NCBI RefSeq assembly: GCF_002157585.1
Contig: NZ_BDGB01000044.1
Coordinates: forward strand, 62,001 to 126,000
Origin: Lentilactobacillus parakefiri
Lineage (GTDB): Bacteria > Bacillota > Bacilli > Lactobacillales > Lactobacillaceae
Direction of reading: 5' to 3'
Length of the DNA stretch: 64,000 nt
Positions 58,366 through 64,000 of this stretch are shown one piece after another. The translations under genes were made by a program, and so were the position numbers. The notes under the pieces are model-generated. The model saw only the letters and a program-made list of their open reading frames with translations, did not search any database and was not told the DNA's origin. Every line of letters starts with the position of its first letter. The stretch's first letter is position 1.

Positions 58366-58670
58366 GTAATTCAATTCTCCTTAGATAGATTTTGTTTGCT
58401 ATCGATGAACAACTGTTCGCACAAATAACAACAAGACCGCATTTTACAGGATCCTTGATACAACGGCAACCTTAAAAGCTGAAATTTCCATTACTTTTTC
58501 ACGAGATAATTCATGCCATATTGTTTATCAAGACAGAACAGCTCACGGTTGGGGGGACAGGCTCGTTTGATGACCTTATCTATTAAGAGGACGTTTAACG
58601 GTGAGTGCATTAAAAAGTCTACGCCCAATGTACGCTTATCTTTTTCTAAAGGATTCATCACCCAGACGAA

Positions 58671-58703
58671 AAAGGACCCCAGCAAAATTTGCCGAGGTCC
58701 TTC
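58671..58703 (-). terminator. Small terminator-like hairpin
   Basis: On the minus strand AAGGACCTCGGC pairs with GCTGGGGTCCTT with mismatches, followed by TTTTTCG. No clear gene lies upstream on that strand. Confidence 0.4.
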
Positions 58704-58825
58704 ATTAGGAAAGTTATCTGATTAGTCTAGTTATGCAGGAAAGCCTAGAAGTGTGATTAACGAATGATCTTAATAATACCAGGATTGGTGGTAATGTATC
58801 CGCCGGCAACCCGATACCGCAGTTA

Positions 58826-58996
58826 AAGATGCGGCAAATCGCAACATGACGCGTGTTATACTCAGATCCTAGCTGGGTGGTGGACCGCGTCTAGGACATG
58901 TTGCCGTTTGTGTGAGGCTTATTTAAGCAAACAAATGTGGTACCGCGCAAGAGCGCCCTTTCGGAGAATTATTCTCCGGAGGGGCGCTCTTTTTCG
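58826..58996 (+). promoter_or_regulatory. T-box leader of the oligopeptide-binding gene
   Basis: ATGTGGTACCGCGC at 58935-58948 is the T-box core. The terminator has arms GAGCGCCC (58951-58958) and GGGGCGCTC (58981-58989) and a T-run. Upstream, CCTAG...CTAGG with GCAACATG...CATGTTGC (58841-58903) forms a Stem-I-like hairpin. I could not place the specifier codon with confidence. A second T-box-like stretch, CTGGGTGGTGGACCGCG, lies inside that hairpin. Uncharged tRNA would allow oppA expression. Confidence 0.8.
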
Positions 58997-59065
58997 TCCA
59001 TCAGCTCGGTTCCTAGTTAACTAAGCTTCTCATCGATTCCTAATTAAATCTAGGAGGCTTCTAAT

Positions 59066-60661
59066 ATGAAACATAAAACTTTAGCATTATCAATGACATT
59101 ATTAATGGGTCTGACCCTTTCTGCCTGTGGGACAGCCGCTGCTCACCACAAATCCTTGAACGTGACGCTCCCCGATGAACCGGCCACCGTAGATCCCAAC
59201 ACGGCTTACGATACCAATAGTGCCAGTCTGATCAGTCAGACGATGGAAGGCCTCTATAAGTATAATGGCAAGAACCAATTAGTAGCGGGTGTCGCCACCA
59301 AGGTCGTCAAACCCACCAACGGCGGGAAAACTTACACCTTCACTTTAAGAAAAGACGCCGAGTGGAGCAACGGCAAACCCGTAACCGCCAATGATTTTGT
59401 GACTTCCTTCAGACGAACCGTTGACCCTAAGACCAAAGCCCAATTTGCCAGTGTCTATGACAGTTTTAAGAACTTTGCGGCGGTTCAAGCTGGCAAACTG
59501 TCTCCCAATAAGCTTGGAGTAAAGGCACTAAACACCCATAAGCTACAAATTCAGTTAAGCCGCCCAGTCCCGTATTTCAACGGTCTGGTTGCGACTAAAT
59601 ACTTACCGATCAATACGGCCGCTGTGAAGAAGTACGGCAAGAAGTTCGGCACCAACGCCGAGTCTTCGGTTTACAATGGCCCCTATAAATTGGTGGGCTG
59701 GACCGGCAGCAACTCCGCCTGGCACTACGTCAAGAATCCTTACTATTACAACGCCAAGAACGTGAAGATTGCCAAGGTCAACGTCAGCGTTGCCAAGGAT
59801 CAAAACACGGCGGTTAACCTATTCAAAGGCGGTAAGGTTGATGTCACGACGGTTACCGGCCAATATGTCCGCCAGAACAAAAACGATGATGAAATGCACA
59901 CCCATTTGACTGGGCGGGTGAACTACCTGTACTTCAATAACAAACGCAAAAAGACCAACTCAGAGAATTTGAGAAAAGCAATGTCGATGGTTATCAACCG
60001 GAAGACGTTGACCGACAGTGTGCTTCAAGACGGCTCCAAGCCAATGCTGAGCGCCGTGCGGCTGAATGATCAAAAAGATCCGGCAAATGGTAAAGATATG
60101 GCTCAACAGGTTGGCAACTTACTACCATATAATGTCGATCAGGCTAAAAAGTACTGGCAGGCTTATCTGAAAGAAACCGGGCAAAAGAACGTGACCCTGA
60201 ATCTGTTGACCGATGATACCGATCAAGATAAGCACACTGGTGAATATTTGCAGTCAGCGGCTCAAAAGGCCTTTAAGGGCTTGGAGGTCACTGTGACGTC
60301 GATCCCGCACGCCCAACACGTTGCCCGAGACTTTGCCGGCACCTTTGACATGAACCTGACCGGCTGGAGCACTAACTGGCTGGACTCGTCGGACTTTCTC
60401 GGCCTGGCAGCCTCAAGTAACCAGGTTAACTTTACTCATTTGAAAGATGCCAAATTGGATAGTCTGTTGAATGAGTCGAACAGCTTGACGGGTCAAGCTC
60501 GCTACGACAAGTTGGTCGCTGCCGACAAACAATTGGTGAACAACATGGACTACGTGCCGCTGTATCAGCCGGCTACCGCAAATTTGATCAACAAGAAGCT
60601 TAGCGGCCTGAAGTTCTCACTGATCCAAGACGCGCAATATCAGTATGCATACTGGAAATAA
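59066..60661 (+). CDS. oppA: Oligopeptide ABC transporter substrate-binding lipoprotein
   Basis: The protein has 531 residues. The ATG follows TAGGAGGC. The lipobox LTLSAC (Cys21) directs lipid anchoring. The mature part begins GTAAAHHKSLNVTLPDEPATVDPNTAYDTNSASLISQTMEGLYKY, the SBP_bac_5 fold, with FTLRKDAEWSNGKPVTANDFVTSFRRTVDPKT and the LMNLTGWSTNWLDSSDFL region. It captures peptides for import; the permease and ATPase genes are not in this window. The T-box leader ties its expression to amino acid supply. A short intergenic gap (15 nt) joins it to the broken amidohydrolase gene. Confidence 0.93.
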   Translation: MKHKTLALSMTLLMGLTLSACGTAAAHHKSLNVTLPDEPATVDPNTAYDTNSASLISQTMEGLYKYNGKNQLVAGVATKVVKPTNGGKTYTFTLRKDAEWSNGKPVTANDFVTSFRRTVDPKTKAQFASVYDSFKNFAAVQAGKLSPNKLGVKALNTHKLQIQLSRPVPYFNGLVATKYLPINTAAVKKYGKKFGTNAESSVYNGPYKLVGWTGSNSAWHYVKNPYYYNAKNVKIAKVNVSVAKDQNTAVNLFKGGKVDVTTVTGQYVRQNKNDDEMHTHLTGRVNYLYFNNKRKKTNSENLRKAMSMVINRKTLTDSVLQDGSKPMLSAVRLNDQKDPANGKDMAQQVGNLLPYNVDQAKKYWQAYLKETGQKNVTLNLLTDDTDQDKHTGEYLQSAAQKAFKGLEVTVTSIPHAQHVARDFAGTFDMNLTGWSTNWLDSSDFLGLAASSNQVNFTHLKDAKLDSLLNESNSLTGQARYDKLVAADKQLVNNMDYVPLYQPATANLINKKLSGLKFSLIQDAQYQYAYWK

Positions 60662-60676
60662 TTGGAGGAATTGACG

Positions 60677-61700
60677 ATGACAAAAACACTTTTTCATAAC
60701 TTTTCATTATTTGACGGCAAGAACACTGAAAACGAGGCGAATGCCTGGTTTGTGGTTGAGGATGGCAAATTAGTTGACCGGGGAACCGGCAACACACCTA
60801 ATGCGGACGAGACTGTTAATTTGGATGGCCGCTTCGTGATGCCAGGGCTGTTCAACGTTCATTCCCATTTAACTTCGCACCCGGATAAGTTCGACGGCGG
60901 CTTTGATACTTCTGAAGCCGAGTCGGCATACTACGCGCTTCATCATCTAAGACAGTTATTGAAGTCGGGCGTGACCTACGTGCGTGAGTGCGGGGATGCT
61001 TACGATACGGACATCAAATTAAAACGGCTTCAGGCAGCCGGTGTTTTGAAGCACGTTCCTGAACTTCAGCCGTCTGGCAAAGCAATGTCGATGACTGGCG
61101 GCCACGGGGATGGGCCACACATGGCATATTTGACTGATTCGCCAGATGAGATGAGAAAGGCTGTCCGGACCGCGCTGAAGAATGGCGCCAGAGTGATCAA
61201 GATGATGGGGTTGATCCCCGGAACACGGATTCTACATCAATGAAGCCGAGTGTCGTCAGGCGTTGAAACAGGAGACGGTGATCACACCGACTCTGATTGC
61301 CGAAATGAATATTCCTAAGTATGGTAAGGGGGTGTTGCCGGAATGGGAAATTAAGAAAGCGGAGGATGCCTTGGACGATACATACGCTAACTTTAAGCGG
61401 GCTCATGAGATGGGGGTTCCGTTTACGTTGGGCACCGATGCCGGCACGCCGTTTAACGGGTTTGATCAAACGCCGGTTGAGTTTGAGTATCTCAAGAGGG
61501 TGGGGATGACGCCGGCCGAAGCCTTTCAGTGTTCAACGTTGAATTCACCTAAGCTTTGTGATGTTGCTGATGATAACGGGACTTTAGAGGTTGGAAAATA
61601 CGCGGACTTCCTAGTTTTGGACAATGATCCGTTGCAAGACGTCCGAGCGGTTCAGCAGGTGGATAAGGAAGTGTACCTTCGCGGAAATCGTGAATTTTAG
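60677..61700 (+). pseudogene. Metal-dependent amidohydrolase, internal deletion
   Basis: ATG 60677 follows GGAGGAA. The N-terminal part MTKTLFHNFSLFDGKNTENEANAWFVVEDGKLVDRGTG..VNLDGRFVMPGLFNVHSHL carries the HSH metal motif. It reads to VIKMMGLIPG and then stops (TRILHQ). Another frame resumes as EHGFYINEAECRQALKQETVITPTLIAEMN and continues to PFTLGTDAGTPFNG (the last Asp) and the end. Relatives have some 50-60 residues between the two, including one or two metal-binding histidines and the catalytic carboxylated Lys. A deletion of that block, not a multiple of three, broke the gene. It was probably an imidazolonepropionase- or prolidase-type enzyme. Confidence 0.8.
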
Positions 61701-61717
61701 GCTTTCGGTGATAAAAT

Positions 61718-61746
61718 TTGCCGTTGTCGTTATGAACTGTTAAAAT
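61718..61746 (+). promoter_or_regulatory. Candidate promoter of an upstream leader RNA
   Basis: TTGCCG (61718-61723) and TAAAAT (61741-61746) are separated by 17 bp. The segment AAATTTGCCGTTGTCGTTATG is repeated with small changes (AAATTCGCCGTTGTTATTTTG) near 62198, ahead of the S-layer gene. Confidence 0.4.
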
Positions 61747-61747
61747 G

Positions 61748-61879
61748 AATGATGATTAAATGTTGAACAAGTTATCAATCAGTTAGACCGATTGTTATTT
61801 ATTATAGAAGCATTTAATCGAAAGTCGGACATCTAAATGGGTGGTAAATGGTGTCCGGCAAAGCTTCCGAGCTTTTTTT
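61748..61879 (+). ncRNA. Candidate short RNA upstream of the S-layer gene
   Basis: From the predicted start near 61748 to a terminator (AAAGCTTCCGAGCTTTTTTT, U-run to 61879) is about 130 nt. A stem GTCGGACATC / GGTGTCCGGC (near 61823-61859) encloses AAATGGGTGGTAAATG. The start is predicted from the promoter box only. It may equally be an attenuated leader of the distal S-layer gene. Confidence 0.35.
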
Positions 61880-62206
61880 ATCACCGCTGTTGTTGGAAAT
61901 TCTGGATCCAAAGATGTTTCATCGCGTGGTTTTGTAATATATTCCGGAATCGGCATGTACGTGAGCACAAAATTATGTATAGTTTGACATTGAATCTTTG
62001 ACGGTTTGATGATGAGAAATGGTCTTGCAGCAAACCATTTTGGCTTGCAACAGAGGGTATCTCAATAAGTTATGCTGGTTGAGTAATCATTGTTACAGCA
62101 GTGTTTCAGATATAACAAATCAACAAAATGAAGCTTTTGTCTTGCAAGGGAACACTTTCGGCGATAGAATGTAAATGTAGAGTTGATTGGGTAGAAAAAT
62201 TCGCCG
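61880..62206 (+). other. Intergenic stretch with no recognised gene
   Basis: No convincing open frame with a ribosome site was seen between the amidohydrolase remnant and the S-layer gene. The stretch is A/T-rich and contains several possible promoter-like hexamers but no clear hairpin besides that at 61860-61879. Confidence 0.4.
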
Positions 62207-62235
62207 TTGTTATTTTGCCTCATTTGGGGTAAGAT
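62207..62235 (+). promoter_or_regulatory. Candidate S-layer gene promoter
   Basis: TTGTTA (62207-62212) and TAAGAT (62230-62235) are separated by 17 bp. The predicted start near 62242 gives a leader of about 58 nt to the ATG at 62300. S-layer genes commonly have several promoters, so others may exist. Confidence 0.45.
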
Positions 62236-62299
62236 GATAACTGCAGTTTACATATACCTAGTGAACTACAAATCATATTATATTGGAGGAGACAAGATA

Positions 62300-64000
62300 A
62301 TGAAATCAAGCTTGAAGAAATCATTATTTGTAGGCTTAGCTGCTTTAGGCTTCGTCGCAGTTGCTGGTTCTGCTAACGCAAACTCAGCTTCAGCAAAGAG
62401 CTATGCTAAGGTTACATCAAACAAGGCCTTAACTTCTGACGCTACTACTCGTAACGTTAACGTTAATGGTACTAATGCACTTTATACTAAGGCTGGTACC
62501 TTGAAGGGTGCCAAGACTGTTGCTACTAAGAGCACTTTAGCTAACTTAAAGGACTCAAAGCAAGGTCAAAAGAACTGGCGTGTATACCGTGTTGCTACTA
62601 CTAACCGTGGATCAGTTTACTACAAGATCGTATCATTCGATAAGACCTACCGTGGCTGGATCTATGGTGGTAAGAGCACTGCTTCATTCGACGGCGGTGT
62701 TGCTCAATACAACACGACTACTGCACCTGCAGCAGCTGCAAACACCAGCTCATCAGCATCTTCAGCATCAATTAACACTCAACGCCAAACTACTGCTTTG
62801 ACTGATGCTCAAAAGAATGCTACCTACAAGATCACCAAGGCCGGGACTGCAAATGATGGCACTGCCACCACTTACACTTACCCAGCTTGGACTGAGTATC
62901 GTAAGGGCCGTACCGTTACTGATGCTACCCCTTATGCTAACGACACTTTCAAAGTCGTTGACGCTACTACTCGTACTCGTGAAGGCGACCTTTGGGTTAA
63001 AATTCAAGACACGAATGCTACCAATGGTCAAAAGATCAATGGCTGGATCCTTTACAGTGCCTTAACTGCTCAACCTACTAAACCTACTACACCAACAGTA
63101 ACTGATAATGTTCCGCAAAGTGATCAAGTTGGTATTAAGATTGTTGACTTAAACGGCAAACAGTTAGGCAAGACTTATCTTGTGACTAAGAATACCACTG
63201 AAACTACTGGTTATCAGACAATTGTGGCTAACTTCCCTAATTTAGATTTAACTGACCATCAGACTGCTAACGGCGGTGCAGACGTTGCATATGCTGCATT
63301 CTTAAGCGCTGCTGGTGTCACTGGTTATGGTTCTGCACCATTGACCAACTCTCAGTTAACTGCTAATTCATCGGCTATCAAGGCAGCTTCATATGGGAAA
63401 ACTATTACCATCACTGTAGCACCTGTTAATGCCGTTGCATTTGCAAGTTCTATTAAGTTGAATGCTGATCGCCGTGGCGCCGGTGATGGTACTTTTGTCG
63501 GCGACTCGGAGCCTGACGCAACTGCAGCAGTTCAATTAAGTAATAAGACCTATACTTCATTGAGCACGCTGGAGAACTCAATCGTGAATGATGCTAAGCT
63601 ACAAGGCGCAAATGGATCCACATTAAGCACCCAACAATTCCAGGATGCATTGACCGCTGAGCATGCTGATACTATTTACTTCACTTGGGACATTACTGCA
63701 GGTAGATGGTTGACTCAATCAGATTTGAAGACAGATGGTTCAATTAAGGATGACGTTATTAACCACAATCATCAATTCACTGTTATCAAGAGTTCAATGA
63801 GCAAAGATTTTCTTGATGGTGGTAAAACTAATGGTCGGGATGCAGGATTATTCCTCAACGGTACGACTGCCATTACTGGTGTCCCGGTATTCTTTGACAA
63901 TAATTCGAACGTATTCACAGCTGCACCAAAATCATTGGTACTTGATTACAGTGTCGTAAAATCCGCACCAATTTCATTGACTCAAACCAACCCATCAGCA
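62300..64000 (+). CDS. S-layer protein, C-terminus beyond window
   Basis: This is an open frame of 567 codons running off the right edge. ATG 62300 follows GGAGGAGA. The signal peptide covers residues 1-34 ([27 protein letters not shown], then NSASAKS). The N-terminal domain has [44 protein letters not shown] and [24 protein letters not shown], as in L. brevis / L. buchneri group S-layer proteins. The N-terminal repeats of those proteins bind the cell wall. The rest is Ser/Thr/Asn-rich and beta-rich. It is likely the major surface-array protein; codon use looks strongly biased (TTC, GGT, ACT), as for a highly expressed gene. Confidence 0.88.
   Translation, partial: MKSSLKKSLFVGLAALGFVAVAGSANANSASAKSYAKVTSNKALTSDATTRNVNVNGTNALYTKAGTLKGAKTVATKSTLANLKDSKQGQKNWRVYRVATTNRGSVYYKIVSFDKTYRGWIYGGKSTASFDGGVAQYNTTTAPAAAANTSSSASSASINTQRQTTALTDAQKNATYKITKAGTANDGTATTYTYPAWTEYRKGRTVTDATPYANDTFKVVDATTRTREGDLWVKIQDTNATNGQKINGWILYSALTAQPTKPTTPTVTDNVPQSDQVGIKIVDLNGKQLGKTYLVTKNTTETTGYQTIVANFPNLDLTDHQTANGGADVAYAAFLSAAGVTGYGSAPLTNSQLTANSSAIKAASYGKTITITVAPVNAVAFASSIKLNADRRGAGDGTFVGDSEPDATAAVQLSNKTYTSLSTLENSIVNDAKLQGANGSTLSTQQFQDALTAEHADTIYFTWDITAGRWLTQSDLKTDGSIKDDVINHNHQFTVIKSSMSKDFLDGGKTNGRDAGLFLNGTTAITGVPVFFDNNSNVFTAAPKSLVLDYSVVKSAPISLTQTNPSA

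Noticed and set aside
58491-58685. Minus-strand frame (FLMHSPLNVLLIDKVIKRACPPNRELFCLDKQ)
   Set aside because: Protein-like composition, but no ribosome site and no recognisable family; too weak to list as a gene.
61830-61862. GGGTGGTAAATGG as a third T-box
   Set aside because: It lacks the ACC(G/A)CG half of the T-box core, and no antiterminator pairing was found.

Overview
The window looks like chromosomal DNA of a Gram-positive, low-to-moderate G+C lactic acid bacterium, most likely a Lentilactobacillus (L. buchneri group) or close relative. Reasons: an S-layer gene of the L. brevis/L. buchneri type at the right edge, a large surface protein with a DUF5776-like C-terminus, TTG/GTG starts behind strong Shine-Dalgarno sequences, T-box and TPP leaders, cre sites, and lactobacillar families such as DUF1149, DUF1836, DUF1659 and DUF2922. 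No tRNA or rRNA gene, CRISPR array, prophage or insertion sequence was seen. The genus is inferred from family resemblance, not from a search.

Layout. 1-8.4 kb: an MMPL exporter, a broken choloylglycine-hydrolase family gene, a glucosaminidase, TerC and thioredoxin, a T-box-controlled NhaC-family transporter and a LysM protein. 8.4-15 kb: palindromic repeats and the purine genes guaC, purA and purB, then a LytTR regulator with a membrane partner. 15-22 kb: an oxidoreductase, small secreted or unknown proteins, and at 17.6-18.3 kb three tandem leftward transcription units that look like sibling small RNAs. 22-28.8 kb: glpK with a cre site, rlmD, an aldo/keto reductase and an SDR enzyme. 28.8-31.8 kb: a TPP riboswitch and thiM-thiD-thiE, interrupted by palindromic elements. 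32-38.7 kb: large secreted or surface proteins. 38.7-48.5 kb: small conserved genes, a MacB-like ABC transporter, toxin-antitoxin genes, DegV, and tenA with a second TPP riboswitch. 48.6-64 kb: an NlpC/P60 hydrolase, an unusual HPr paralogue, several broken secreted or catabolic genes, a sigma-70-like factor with DUF1659/DUF2922 genes, a ComK-like protein, a T-box-controlled OppA, and the S-layer gene running off the right edge.

Most striking. (1) At 17598-18266, three copies in a row of a promoter with 11-bp-periodic TTCACA direct repeats and a -10 box exactly 21 nt from the third repeat. Each is followed by about 135-155 nt with several hairpins, C-rich (UCCCCC, UCCUCU) loops and a U-tract terminator. 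This looks like a sibling sRNA family under an OmpR/PhoB-type regulator. (2) An HPr paralogue at 49544 has Met in place of His15 but keeps Ser46, as in Bacillus Crh, with a cre site in its promoter. (3) Two families of long dispersed palindromes keep their outer arms while inner stems are exchanged but stay self-complementary. (4) Six degradative or secreted genes are broken by frameshift, nonsense mutation or internal deletion, suggesting gene decay during niche adaptation (or, for the single-base cases, possible sequencing error).

How the genes work together. The thi genes and tenA form a thiamine-salvage set under two TPP riboswitches. purA, purB and guaC handle AMP synthesis and GMP recycling. 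The HPr-like protein and the cre sites tie glpK and the HPr-like gene itself to CcpA-type carbon control. The TA modules include one intact RelB/YafQ pair, one AbrB-like/RelE-like pair, an orphan YafQ toxin and an orphan RelB antitoxin with a toxin stub.
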